From Oscarella lobularis (lineage: Eukaryota > Porifera > Homoscleromorpha > Homosclerophorida > Oscarellidae), in NCBI RefSeq assembly GCF_947507565.1, contig NC_089185.1, positions 1,736,001 through 1,800,000 on the forward strand: a DNA stretch of 64,000 nucleotides. The letters run 5' to 3'. The notes beneath the pieces are model-generated. The model did not search any database. It was given only the letters and a program-made list of their open reading frames with translations, and had not been told where the DNA came from. A program made the translations under genes and the position numbers. This document shows positions 21,950 through 32,761 of this stretch, piece after piece. Every line of letters begins with the position of its first letter. The stretch's first letter is position 1.

Positions 21950-23889
21950 AGAAACATTAAGGCATTTTATTTTGTTCCATCGCCTTCTCTCTTCGTACCT
22001 CTTTCCCTCTCTTCCTTGAGTAAACTGCTGCATGAATACAGTGTATTTCCGATTGATAACGCTGTGGAAGAGGCTGACTGCCGATAAGCGGACCTCTGAG
22101 GGTGGCCTTCGAAGCCAAGGAAAGAGAAAGGGGACTTCAGAGTCAACCGGTGAGTGATTATCTCGCTATTTGTGAGCTTTCTCTTGCAGCGAGTCCCATG
22201 CAGTCCTTTGCGAGGAACTGCGCCCTGGCGAAGGAAGAGGAATGAGTCCCGAATGACGCATTTGCGTTAGTAAGTGAGGTGCCGTTTATACTTAATCCAC
22301 AAATGATGCGTTTTGGTGCGGTACTGATTCTAACGCTGTGCAGACTGTCATTGCGACAGACGTCGTTTAGGGAACCGCTTGTCGTTCTGGAGTTATGTAC
22401 AAGTAAATCGCTAAAAAAGTAATTATTATTATCGTGTTTCGACAGTTGTCAAAAATTGGGCCAGTGGCTGAAGCGCAAGTTGACGGAGACGAAGTCGGCG
22501 GAGACGAAGTCGACGAAGAGGCAGCAAAGGAAGCAATAGTTTCTGTGCGAAGCTACTGGTCCAAGTCGTGTAAGCATTCACATGAAGGCGGGGTTGTCTG
22601 TCACAAGGCATCTAAGTGATTGCAAATTCCCAGTCGAGCCAGAGTCACTTTTGCAGAGAATTCTTTTGCGCAACACGCAACCTTGCATATTGTTGATTTT
22701 TACTTTCCCGCAGAACAAGTGGACACTTTCAATCGGTTCTGCAATCTATTGGAAATTATTCTTGCTTCGGACGCAACGCAAAGAAGCTCAGGTGAATTTA
22801 CTCCGAGGCTGAAACTGCAGTGGAGACTTTCTTCACCAGGAGCTCTTTTTCTAAGCTCTCTATTTATGTATTTATATAGATCCGTTTCCGTCCCATTGGA
22901 AATTAATCCCAAGCAATCCAGTATCTGGAAGAGGTCTGTTGCAACAAAATCTTTCCCGTGTTGTAGAGTCGATCAGAGTAGAGTAGTACTTGACGAGTCT
23001 ATAACAGGATAAAAGGAGATATTTAATGCAATTAAAGATGTAAGCGGCCTTAAGGCTACGCGCTCGCTAACAAATGAAGTCGCAGCGATAAACTGTGAAG
23101 TTACCAAAGACCTTTAACTGAAACGTTCGAAGGAGAATATTAAACATGGAGAACCCCGCGGCTTATACCTAAATCTAAATCTATAGCTCAAAATTCTTTC
23201 ACGATCGCTACTTGCACATATACCTGATTCGGTCCAAGGTCTAGTTGTCCCGTAACATCTGCAATAGACTGGAAGACACGGTTTATGTGCAAAAAGTCTG
23301 CTTTTTCAAATTTGTCTGCAGCTGTTGGAACATCGCGTCTTTTCTGGCAGACTTGTCGCGTTATCCAACTGGAAGGATCTTTAAAAAGGTGGACAATCTC
23401 TTTTCGCTGGCGCCGCATTCCAGGGCAATCTAAATGGACTATTAAATCAGCCGCGTAAAACCATATCAAACGTGCCTGTGCTGAAAACCCGATCAAGTCC
23501 GCTTACCCGTCTGCCGTGCGGCAGAGAGCAGCAGGGAAATATTTCAAAACCTTTTTTTGATTGATAAAGCTTCTCCTCCTTCAACAGCTTGTTGCTTGCA
23601 CCTCTTGGCGAGGCTGATTATGTTTCCGATGCTTGATGATGCTTGCTCGCACAGCTCTGCTAGAGCACGAAACGCTTCCTCTTCCTCTGCGCTTTTTGAA
23701 GGATTCACCGCCGTTTCGATTGGGATGACAAGCAGTCGAGAAAGAAGTCTAAGAAAGGTTCAAAGATATTTTGTAGAAGGTAAGTAGTTACCTCTGATTG
23801 TTGCCAAAGGAGAAATTGCATGTGAACATGAAACTGCTCTTGGCTTGCCCAGTTCCTTGCTTGATTGAGTCAAAGGTCAAGATTCTCGA
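21950..23889. other. Stretch without a recognised gene
   Basis: Open frames at 22434-22619 (an imperfect GGAGACGAAGTCG repeat encoding Asp/Glu/Val-rich peptide), 22620-23012 and 23188-23496 (minus) have no motif I recognise. No element ends were found. Confidence 0.35.
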
Positions 23890-25010
23890 TTAATTCAACA
23901 CACAGATGACCGACCACAAACCACTGGAAAGCATTGCCAAGAACACCAAAACGTCTTCAACTCATGCTGCTGAGACTTTAACGCTACAAACTGGAGATAC
24001 GTTATCAAAAGGGTACTACGATGTACCAAGCCGACACCCTTTTCTAGAGCGTACTTGCACGAAGGGGAAGCCGCGACATGGCAGTCGGAGTTCTGTTTGA
24101 AGTTGGTAGCAGTAAACACCAGTGAGGAGCCGAATATGCAAGCAGACCTAATGAAAGATAGTCAAGTTGAAACGCAAAAGGATGTACAGCTACAGGCTGT
24201 AAGCAATCTTGCGAAAAATTGCTGGCCAAAAGCGCGAGCAGACGTCCTAGAGACAGCCCGTGCGTTCCACACATTTTGTGAAAGCTTGACGTTACGAAGT
24301 GGATTGATATACGTACAAGGATGACATAATCGTCATACCACTAGCGCTAAGAAGTAGAATGCACAAGGAAATTCACAACTCGCATCTTGGAAATCAAGGC
24401 TGCATTCGACGGGCAAAGGAATCACTCTTTTGGCTGGAATGGGAGCAGCTACACGTGATTACGTGTCCTAATGCAGTACCTGCAACACTTATCGTCCGGA
24501 ATAAACCCAAGAGCCGTTATTGCCGCACAACGTGCCAGAGAGGCCTTGGGCTAAAGTGGGAATGAATTTGCGTTAGGTCAGGCTACTCAAACTTTTTCGA
24601 GGTCGATAAGCTCACGAATGCGCTATCATCGTCGGTAATTCACAAAGTCAAAGGATATTTTGCTCAACCACGGCATACGTGAGACTGCGATTAGTGACAA
24701 CGGTCCTCAGTTTGACAGCCGTGAGTTCAAGAGTTTCGCAAAGGAATTGGGTTTCGAGCACAAGACTTCCTCTTCACGATACCCTCAATCGAAACGGAAC
24801 GTCGAGAATTTGGTGAAAACGTTCAAGTCAATTATCAAGAAATGTCTTACTGCAAAGGCAGACATTTACTTGGCGTTACGTACTGGATTTTTGCAATTCA
24901 CCTACCGAGAAGATAGGCTCAAGCTCAACGTCTTTTCGGTCGTAGAACCAAGACACGTCTACCGAGGACTCGAAGAGAGTCAGAAACGAAGTTCAAGAAA
25001 GTAGAGTCGC
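23890..25010 (+). pseudogene. Ty3/Gypsy-type retrotransposon pol remnants
   Basis: Pieces appear in the order expected for the 3' part of a Ty3/Gypsy pol. A ribonuclease-H end (TDHKPLESIAK) lies at about 23,906. An integrase zinc-finger region (MHKEIHNSHLGNQGCIRRAK) lies at 24,359. An integrase catalytic segment (ISDNGPQFDSREFKSFAKEL) lies at about 24,690, followed by YPQSKRNVENLVKTFKSI. Several frame changes and stops interrupt it. No reverse transcriptase part and no long terminal repeats were found. It is an old, non-functional copy. Confidence 0.75.
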
Positions 25011-25150
25011 AAAGTCATGGAGAGTCAGCAGGAAGCCTACATATCTGGAAGATTACGTCACGAAGTGATCCAAACCTGAAAGAAAGGAAGATGTGACGAA
25101 CTAGTAGACGTAAAAACGCTGATTAGATTAAGCTCCTGTTCTGCACGAGT

Positions 25151-25726
25151 CTAGATAGCATTCTGTAAGCAATAGAGCACAACGTAACCACGCGTTAAAG
25201 AGTCGAACACCCTGGTTGAAAACGCCGATTCCCCTCTTGCTTTTATCCACCACCGATAGCCTTCCGAAATCAATTGGACGGTCGAAAGGGGCCATTTCGT
25301 CCGAAATGCCTCAACGAACGATTGATCGTCGATGAAATGAATGACCGCTCCAAACAAAGATGCTCTATTTGTCCAGCCTCTCGTAATCATGCAACTTGAT
25401 CCCCGCACGTGCAAACATGGAAAAGTATTCACCCAAACCGCCAACATGGACCAATCCTGTTCGCTTTTCGACGATCGAGTCTACTGTACCTCTTTTCTTT
25501 TCGCGATCATGAATACATTTCTCCAGATCGAGTCGCTATATATTTGCCACATGCAACCGTTAACCGCCCACGCACGTCTACAGTCCATTTTAGGCGTGTC
25601 AAAGCCCGAAGAGTCTGCTACAGTAAACGTGACAACACCCCGTTCTCCCGCGGCAAACAACGCAATCCAACCATGACTTTTATTCTCTGAACCCAAAAAT
25701 GGAACCCAACAAGCAGAAAAAACCAT
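25151..25726 (-). other. Two adjoining open frames of unknown function
   Basis: From ATG 25726 the minus strand reads 81 residues (LGSENKSHGWIALFAAGERG ... DCRRAWAVNGCMWQIYSDS). A second frame at 25447-25151 reads 98 residues (RASLFGAVIHFIDDQSFVEA ... GYRWWIKARGESAF). They could be exons of one gene, since a GTACAG donor lies at the end of the first, but no family is recognised and no acceptor was proven. Confidence 0.25.
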
Positions 25727-26099
25727 GCAAATCAGGCTACGCGCGAAGAAAAACTAATAGCGCTTCGTATTTGTCGGTACGATTTTCGCTGTAGCCTGTC
25801 GCTCTGCAAACGTTTATGCATTCTTGACTCGCGCCGGCTTTCGAGCGATTCGGCGATTATAAGATTCAATGTTGGCAGCTTGACTTCGCTTCATAGGACT
25901 GGAGCAAAACGAATAAACGCTTGGGATGTAGTGCGGTGGGCAAGGATCATTAAACTTGGCCTCCGACACAAAATAGCGACAGCAAAGCCACGAATGGCTC
26001 GACGGCTGCCACTCTTCGCGGCGAACGGCTGCAATTCAGACGTTGCGACGCTCTGTACCCACCGAAGGTAAACTGTGCCACTTATCGCGGTGCTCGGGG

Positions 26100-27540
26100 A
26101 CGGCGAGGCGACCTCTGGGTGGTTCCTTCCGTTGCCGCAGTCGATGGCAACTCGTTCGGGGCTCTGTTACGGACGCTGGCTCAGGCTGTTCCTCCGCCAA
26201 CGTCGCCGGACTTCGCGTTGGTGGACGGCGTGTCCGTCTCGGGCAAGATGGTGGCGAAAATCCTGGCGGGTCAGTGCGTGGAGCTGGTGGAACTCCTGCC
26301 GGACAACCTCGAGCTGCTGAAGCGTATGGAGCGCCGTTACCGCCAAAAATGGGTTTAATACCCTTCGGTTCGTTTTGCTACCGGTTCTTGCTGTCTCCTC
26401 CTACCGATTGCCTCCATCGGTTGAAAAAACCGATGGAAGCAATCGGTTAAAGCAAAATGTTTTGCTTCAACTGGTTAGAGAAAACTACTTGGTTTCAACC
26501 GATTAGAGCAAACTTTGCTCCAACCGGTTAGAGCAATCTCTCTGAATAAAAATGAGTGCCTTGTAAGATATTAATTATTGAAAAGTGTTCTTTAGGCAGA
26601 ATGATTTTAAATAGATTGTAGTAAAATCTCTTTTTATTTTCTCTGCAACTAGCGGAAAATTCTGCGATGAACGTGTAAAGTAAAGAAAAACTGCAATTGG
26701 CAGAAAATAGGTCATTAAATGTTCAGAGAACTACCACAAAATGTTGAATTGCAAATCAGTGATCGGTAAAACCCACTGAGTTGAGGCCCATAACAGTCTC
26801 ACTCTGACTTTTAAATTCTATGTAGCTGCTGTTGAAGCAAAAACGTTTGCTCTGCTCTAACCGGTTGGAGCAAAGTTTGCCTAACCGGTTGAAGCAAAGT
26901 AGTTTGCTCTAACCGGTTGAAGCAAATAATTTTGCTCTAACCGATTGCTTCCATCGGTTTTTTCAACCGATTGAGGCAATCGGTAGGAGCAGACAGCAAC
27001 AACCGGTAGCAAAACGAACCGAAGGCTAGTGAACCGATTTTTGGCGGTAACGGCGCGCCATAGAAGCGCGAGGTTGGTCCGTTCTTCGAGTCCTCAGTCG
27101 CGCTCCCAGCTGCGCTTGATCCCGAGCAATCACAGCTGGGCGCGCTGTTTCAGTACGTATGCGATCGTACGCTGCGCTGCCGACTCCTCACGCACGGCGT
27201 CGCTATTGTCGTACATGCGCCTCATTCTGGAAGAGGCGGCCAAACTCGGAGGCGAGGGTGGGCGTACGCACGACACGCGTTTTCGCAAGGTCGCTGCTAT
27301 GCGTTCGGAGCTGGACTAGGCCACACCGCATCAGGGCATCTATGCCCAGACGTTCGTGGCTCTCGGCTCGAACGCGCCTCGCTGCCCTTTCTGCCTGAAT
27401 ACGGATCACATTAAGGCCAACTGCCCATTGCGCGACGCCTCAAAGGATCGGAATGTGGCTTGCAACGCGTCGCCGGCGGGTGCTTGTGCTAAACCGCGGC
27501 CGATTTGCCGCGGCTTCAACGATGGCTAATGTCAGTGTTC
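26100..27540 (+). pseudogene. Gag-like gene of a retroelement, split by an insertion
   Basis: The left part encodes SPDFALVDGVSVSGKMVAKI and then LAGQCVELVELLPDNLELLK. The right part (27,120-27,540) encodes SWARCFSTYAIVRCAADSS, LLSYMRLILEEAAKLGGEGG, IYAQTFVALGSNAPRCPFC and KPRPICRGFNDG. This order, a W-x-x-F...Y helix region followed by CPFC...H..C and a CRGFNDG zinc segment, is that of gag-like proteins of DIRS-type and related retroelements in invertebrates. A stop and frame changes occur in the right half, and an inverted-repeat element (26,335-27,052) separates the halves. Confidence 0.6.
26335..27052. mobile_element. Inverted-repeat element with AACCGGTT arrays
   Basis: CGTTACCGCCAAAAAT (26,335) is inverted as ATTTTTGGCGGTAACG (ending 27,052). 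Both arms then share CTTCGGTTCGTTTTGCTACC and a hairpin of CAATCGGT/ACCGATTG words. Each arm carries an array of AACCGGTTAGAGCAAA-like units at roughly 25-bp spacing (left 26,440-26,540; right 26,850-26,945, inverted). The arms are at least 200 bases; the centre is AT-rich without coding potential. It sits inside the gag-like gene. The target duplication is unclear because weak inverted similarity continues outward. Confidence 0.75.
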
Positions 27541-27559
27541 GACCAAAAAACCAGTTAAA

Positions 27560-27898
27560 AGGGCTGTTTTAGTTCGCTCTTTTGTGAAATTAGTAAAGTA
27601 TTTCTTTACGGTAAAAGAATCAGAAGACTGCTTTCTCCTCAGCGGACACCTTAACCAAGATCCCATTGAAAACTATTTTGGCCAGCAATGGGCCAGAGGC
27701 GGATCTTCCGAAAATCCATCGGTGCGGCAAGTGCTTGACAATTCCATGTCCATTAAGCAGCAGGGGTCGTTGGCTCTTATGCCCGTGAGAGGGAATTCCA
27801 GCCGGAAAAGGCTTAAGTTTTCGAAGGAAGTGGTTGACAGTACGCCTCTTTCTAAACGTCGTCGTAGGCGTGGACCTTTGAAAAAGAACCGATTCTAA
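27560..27898 (+). pseudogene. P-element/THAP9-like transposase C-terminal fragment
   Basis: The frame reads GHLNQDPIENYFGQQWARGG, then SSENPSVRQVLDNSMSIKQQ, then GSLALMPVRGNSSRKR and a basic tail, stop TAA at 27,896. The D-P-x-E-N-x-F-G-x-Q motif with N-P-x-V-x-x-x-L-x-N is the conserved end of P-element/THAP9 transposases. The THAP domain and catalytic core are absent; upstream is the gag-like relic. It is arranged tail-to-tail with the minus-strand gene ending at 28,008. Confidence 0.75.
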
Positions 27899-28007
27899 TA
27901 CTAACGTTCCTATATAATGATTATAACGTTGACGACGAGAGAACACCATGAACACTGTTTGCCTGATTTATTAAGCGATTTCCTAATGCTACGACTCTTA
28001 GAAACTC

Positions 28008-28958
28008 TCAAGCTCTTCTCGCGCTTGTACTGTTCGAGCCAGCTTGCAACAACAGAAAAACCTCGAATAGCGAAACAATCTCTCTTAGCAGTTCGTCTCG
28101 CACGCTTTCGTCTGCGTCTCTAGTTACGTCCGTCCATAACGCCATGACAGCCTTCTCCTGCAAAATTTCCACCTTGACGTGATCGACAGAGACGTTTTGC
28201 TTAACCAGCATCGTCGGCAGCGTGTCGCGAAGACGTTTCTCGATGGCGATGAAAAAAGAGAAAGCATCGTCGGAAATTACAAATAGGCTACCGCGATTAA
28301 TCCGGCGCAGCCATGCTTCCGAGTCCATTCAAAAGCTGTCATCTTCGGCTGTTGAAAAGAAGTTGTCCCGGAGTTGTTCCAATAGAAAACAAAATTCTCT
28401 GCTTTTAGGCGAGTCGGCCAATCTGTACTTTCGCAGAAGCTTATGTGGAATGAATCCCGACATGTACCTCAAAGCGTTCATTTCATTATCCGTTATGGTG
28501 CGATCGATGCTAGTTCCACCTTGAGCGACTGCAAATTCTCGACAGAAAGCATTCTCGAAAAGATAGTCGTTTATTGACTGCGGTAGCAAAGGGTCTTCCG
28601 CAGCGATCCCAATATTCGCAAACAGTGACTCCCAATGTAAGGGCAAAATGGTCAACGACACCTCTCGGAAGACGACCGATGCTTTCTCTCGTCTGGCAGC
28701 AGACGATGCGACGCCTAACGCTTGTTTCACGCAGTCGTTGACCGCGGAGACGATTATCGACGCCGTCCAAGCGCATTCTGGGCTCCCTAGGCGACATCGA
28801 AGCTGTTCGGCAAGTTCCAACGCCTGCGAGTAACGCGAAGAATGAGTTGGACATATCTCCTTGTCGAGAAACGCGTCGATGGCAGCTGAAAAAGCTTCCA
28901 TGGAGAGCGAGACACAGCTAGCGCCACGCGAAGTCACGTGACAGCGGCTAGTTACCAA
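28008..28958 (-). pseudogene. Transposon-associated conserved protein, one in-frame stop
   Basis: One frame of about 316 codons runs through a single TGA at 28,329-28,331. Blocks: SSRYSQALELAEQLRCRL, TDNEMNALRYMSGFIPHKLL, LLEQLRDNFFSTAEDDSF (stop) and WLRRINRGSLFVISDDAFSF, then LVKQNVSVDHVKVEIL. Proteins with N-x-x-R-Y-x-x-G-x-x-x-x-K-L-L and W-x-x-x-I-N-R-G-x-L-F-x-x-x-D-x-x-F-x-x-F are common in invertebrate genomes and tend to lie beside DNA transposons; their biochemical role is unknown to me. Its tail-to-tail neighbour is a P/THAP9-like transposase fragment, so the two may be the gene pair of one element. Confidence 0.5.
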
Positions 28959-29289
28959 TCCCTCTTCTATTTTATCTCTGATTGCACAAAACTTTATAGT
29001 GAGAATTGCATGAAATGCATTCTAGATGACGATTTTTAGCGATGCTACAATAAAAGTGCTATAAGCGGGCAGGCGTCTCATAGTGTACTAGTTTCCCTCA
29101 GATGTCACAAAAGATTTAGTTCAACGCGAAGGGAGCGCTTTGGGGTTTTGCGGCGGCCTCGGTGCCACCACAGGTGTCGAAATCTGTGGTTGATCGCACC
29201 GCGCGCTTATGGGCAAAATCTAAGAAAGGTCGCGCTGGGGAGATAGACTTACGCGCGCGCCGCGCGCTCTTGTAGCAGAGGCACATATA

Positions 29290-29590
29290 ATCCGTCAACG
29301 ATGACAGCGCAACGACCTACCTCTTCGCTGGGACGACCTTCGCGACGAACTACAATCGACGGACGACAGCGTCGTTTCCTGGGCGCAAAGACGAGGTCTT
29401 TTGGCGACGGAAGGAACGCGTCGGTGTCCATCGTGCCATCGGCCGATGAAGCGCGCTTTTCGCCCTGGAACAGGCCACAGAAGAGAAGAAGGCCTCTATC
29501 TGCGGCGCTGTTCCAGATGCAACAAGGAGCGGTCGGTGCGAATCGGGACGTGGTTCGACAACTCCAACTTGACGCTGCTGTCAGGTGTGC
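29290..29590 (+). pseudogene. Merlin/ISXO2-like transposase N-terminal fragment
   Basis: The frame reads LRWDDLRDELQSTDDSVVSW, then AQRRGLLATEGTRRCPSCHR, then LYLRRCSRCNKERSVRIGTW and FDNSNLTL. A four-cysteine zinc ribbon (CPSC ... CSRC) followed by S-V-R-x-G-T-W-F is the N-terminal part of ISXO2/Merlin transposases. It stops abruptly where Helitron sequence on the opposite strand begins (about 29,590). Not the missing half of the relic at 6 kb, since that one lacks a middle segment, not this part alone. Confidence 0.8.
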
Positions 29591-29591
29591 T

Positions 29592-29804
29592 TACTGAACA
29601 GGCGACATAAATCAGTCGGTGGGAAAAACATTTAGTAGCAAGGAAGAGCCCAACGGTTGTGAGTGTTTGTCCCTGTGATTTATTAATTGTCATGGCGAAA
29701 CATTGGCTTGACGGGAAACTGTAAGCGTTTAAATGGAATTGTGGTGTCTGAGGGAATGAGGGTAATTTGTGGTATAAAAACATGGTCTCCTTTGTATTGG
29801 CCAA
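29592..29804 (-). pseudogene. Helitron helicase C-terminal fragment
   Basis: The minus strand reads SSQCFAMTINKSQGQTLTTV, then GLFLATKCFSHRLIYVACS. These are the last conserved motifs of the PIF1-like helicase in Helitrons (compare SFAMTINKAQGQTL and FYVACSRV of the intact copy at 49.8 kb). Only the last about 70 residues are present. It abuts the Merlin fragment on the other strand. Confidence 0.85.
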
Positions 29805-29884
29805 TTGCTATCGTTGAAATGATTGTTGAAATGTAAATAGGAAAAGATCAACAGTGTAGCAACGTCTTAACTTTTCTTCCTGTG

Positions 29885-31045
29885 CAGCCCGACTAAATTA
29901 GCCGGAATTGCAAGTGGCATCGGATGTGAACTACTTTCAGACGAGGAGGAAGTCACGGTTCCCGTCTTTCGAGAATCGGTTCTGTCAAGCGCGTTTGCGT
30001 ACTGCAAGCGAATGAAATTCAATCCGAAACGTCGATTGGCGGTACAGGATAAGGACTATTACATCGCTAGTTGTGTAGCAGTTTTTTGTTTTTGAATTCG
30101 ACAGATCGATTTCCTCGAGTCAGCTGTTGACACTGGTGGACCTCGCAGAGAATTATGGAGACTTGCTGCAGAGGAAATCGCCAGTAACGTCTCCCACGGA
30201 ACGGAAACGAAGAGGGTGCCTATCGTCATTACAGAAATGATTGCGGAAAATCAGCGCTATATCGGCAAGAAAGTCACTAATACTTTTTCTGTGATCTTGT
30301 TTACTAGAAAGAAGAATTTTATCTGGTTGGCATGCTGATGGCGATGGGAATACCACACGGCGGCTCGCGTTTTCCTGTTTTTCTCCGTACGTCTTCCAAT
30401 ATTTTTGCACGCCGGATATCTTGAATATTGCCGTTGACATCGAAGACATGCCTCACCTTGGGGCAAAGCAATTGGCTAAAAACGTAAGATCGCATGTAAA
30501 TAATCAGGCTATATGTAACGCCGATTGCCCTTCTTTTTACATAAGGTTGAAGGTGATAATGACACTGACCAGTTAAGGAAGATTTTCGAGGACGAAGAAA
30601 ACCAAGCACTTATCAGTGATACGGGTTTTCGAAGGCCACTGGCATTCGGTGACATTTCGTGGAAAAGGGAGATCGTCCGTTGTCTGACTCTACTATTGCC
30701 TGACCAGCGTCCAAGCCGCTCTCGAACAAATTCGTACAGGCTTACAAACGTTCGGCGTTCTCGACCTTATGCAGCAACACCCTGTTCTTTTCCGCGACTA
30801 TTTCGTTTTCGATAAGAAGTTGCTCATGACTTTCGGTTGGCACCGCATTAACGTTGTTTTATTATGCGTTGGCTATTGCTTTTTATAGAGGCCCTTCTCA
30901 AACTTTTTTCGAAGGGTGAATTTCACAAATAAGGAAGCAACCAGGCAAAGTGGGTAATGGAGCCCAAGACGCACATGATGTTCTTGCAGTATCTCGAGGA
31001 CTGCGACTGTAAATCTTCCATCAGAACAATATGTGCCTTACTCTT
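29885..31045 (+). pseudogene. HECT E3 ubiquitin ligase gene, lacking the catalytic C-lobe
   Basis: Exon-like blocks: GIASGIGCELLSDEEEVTVP; then, after a 63-nt intron, IDFLESAVDTGGPRRELWRL; then FYLVGMLMAMGIPHGGSRFP; then DILNIAVDIEDMPHLGAKQL with a GTAAGA donor; then EGDNDTDQLRKIFEDEENQA; then ALEQIRTGLQTFGVLDLMQQ and HPVLFRDYF; then FLQYLEDCDC. T-G-G-P-R-R-E and the H-G-G-x-x-F-P block are HECT N-lobe motifs, as in G2E3-like ligases. Frame changes near 30,370 and 30,680 are not all explained by introns. The C-lobe with the catalytic Cys is absent, and a Tigger-like terminus starts at 31,053. Confidence 0.65.
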
Positions 31046-31052
31046 TCACATA

Positions 31053-31140
31053 CAGTAGAACCTCTCAATAGCGGACACTTTGGGACGACGTTTTTTGTCC
31101 GCTATAGAAAGGTTGTCCGCTCTAAGAGGGCTGGCTATTT
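31053..31140. mobile_element. Solo Tigger/pogo-type terminus
   Basis: TA followed by CAGTAGAACCTCTCAATAGC (31,053) matches the first 12 bases of the complete Tigger at 58,447 and then diverges. GTCCGCTCTAAGAGGG downstream is typical subterminal sequence of such ends. No opposite end (GAGGTTCTACTG) occurs nearby, so this is a solo or truncated copy, inserted where the HECT gene breaks off. Confidence 0.6.
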
Positions 31141-31219
31141 TGTTTACTTATCCTTTTACTTTTTTTACAACAACTACGAGAAGTAATCTAAAATATGTTT
31201 CTGCTTTGTTTTTTGACAC

Positions 31220-31983
31220 TTACACATGGCAACGCGATCTACACAAGAAGCAACCATGTTCGTAACAGCCTTTGCTTTTTAAAAACTCTTCAACATCCTC
31301 AAGGCTCGTCATGGCTTCTCCAAAACTCCAACTGGTTTGTAGAGCACAATATCTGCACCATGAAGATAATGTTATGCACTTGCAGTAGGGCCAAACACCA
31401 CACTCACAGTTCGCCTTTCCTCTGAACTTAGATTTGTCGCTGTGGAAGTTTTCAAATGCGAATCGCTGAACATCCGCAATTGTTGCCGTCAGAGGAAGGT
31501 GAGCCAAAGGAATATTGATATCGGCAGTTTGGGTGTCACTGTCGAACGCCTTCAAAACCGTCTTGTGCCTGGAATTGGTGGAGAGACACCGAGGAATAAT
31601 ATTCACTTCGACCATCTTAGCCAAAAAAATGAGAGTTTGAAAGGGAAATGTATCAGCCTGTGCAATGTCTCTTACGCGTTCAGCGTCTTGCTGACGAGCT
31701 TTGTTTTTCTACTAGATTTCTTCTTCGACTCGTCTTGTCCGCGTCATTTAGAGCGAGCGACGGTTTCGTACTTTCTTTCCAGCTTCTCCAGTTTGGCCAG
31801 ACGTTGACATCGATCGTCTTCTGCTGAAAGGTGATCAGGGATGAAAGTGCATTCCTGTGTTTTACCGTCCTGCGGAGGAAGGGAAGCGGCTGCGATGATG
31901 ACATCGTCATCATCGCTACTGCTATGATCTTCTTGGCGCAACGTTCGGCGAACAGACATCGCAAAAGGTGGAGAAAAAGGCAA
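31220..31983 (-). other. Possible two- or three-exon gene, unknown function
   Basis: From ATG 31959 (MSVRRTLRQEDHSSSDDDDV) the minus strand encodes an acidic start and a charged helix (RLAKLEKLERKYETVA). After a gap it reads QQDAERVRDIAQADTFPFQT, VNIIPRCLSTNSRHKTVLKA and ADVQRFAFENFHS, and a later piece reads MTSLEDVEEFLKSKGC. Composition and frame use look coding, but no domain is recognised. It lies just inside the solo Tigger-type end; a link is not proven. Confidence 0.35.
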
Positions 31984-32039
31984 GGACGCACAGAGAGAGA
32001 AGTGAAGGACAGAAGACGCATAGTGCGCTAAGAGAACAT

Positions 32040-32310
32040 TCTAGAAGATAGGCGTGCCTTTCAAAAGTCACTTGTTCAAAGTCACTTGTCACTAGTTCAA
32101 AGTCACTCGTCACTTGTTCAAAGTCACTTGTCACTAGTTCAAAATCACTTGTCACTTGTTCAAAATCACTTGTCACTAGTTCAAAATCACTTGTCACTAG
32201 TTCAAAATCACTTGTCACTAGTTCAAAATCTCTTGTCACTAGTTCAAAATCACTTGTCACTTGTTCAAAATCACTTGTCACTTGTTCAAAATCACTTGTC
32301 ACTTTTTTCG
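32040..32310. repeat. 21-bp minisatellite (TTCAAAATCACTTGTCACTAG)
   Basis: About a dozen copies of a 20-21 bp unit alternating CACTAG and CACTTG endings. The period is a multiple of three, so both strands show repetitive open frames (SLVQNHL; VTSDFEL). I regard these as by-products. Confidence 0.9.
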
Positions 32311-32761
32311 AAAATCACCCGACCGGGCCACCATAACATTGGAGACTTTGAACAAAAATTTATGACAACCCAACCAAAAAGCCTCATCTATGGAAAAGAT
32401 ACATAGATATCTGACATTTCTATGGTATGGACTCATACCAAGGAGGAACTAACCATTTTCTCCAAGAATTAAATAACTTTAACGAGAGCATTGAACTCAG
32501 CCACTCGGAATCAATATTTCTTGACACCACAGTACAGTGCGTCCAGCGCTAAACCAGAAAAATGTACGCCGTGCGTACGGTACTGTAATCTTGCTTTCTG
32601 AACTTCAAACCTTTTTGTACGGCATGTGTGTGCTCTAAACGAAGATTTAACGCAATAAAAACGTCAACCAAAACAGAGAGTCCCCTTTCGAGGTGAATGC
32701 GAACTTCCGGGGTATGACCGGGACTTTCTAACTTTTGTTGTGCGTAATTCGAACTGTTTTC

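Noticed and set aside
23890-25010. Complete LTR retrotransposon
   Set aside because: No long terminal repeats and no reverse transcriptase were found, and the remaining parts are interrupted in many places.
6040-29590. The two Merlin relics (6.0 kb and 29.3 kb) as halves of one element
   Set aside because: They are over 23 kb apart with other elements between, and the junction residues do not meet.
32086-32406. Repetitive open frames (SLVQNHL / VTSDFEL) as a repeat protein
   Set aside because: They arise from a 21-bp minisatellite; all frames are open and no start, splice or flanking domain supports coding.
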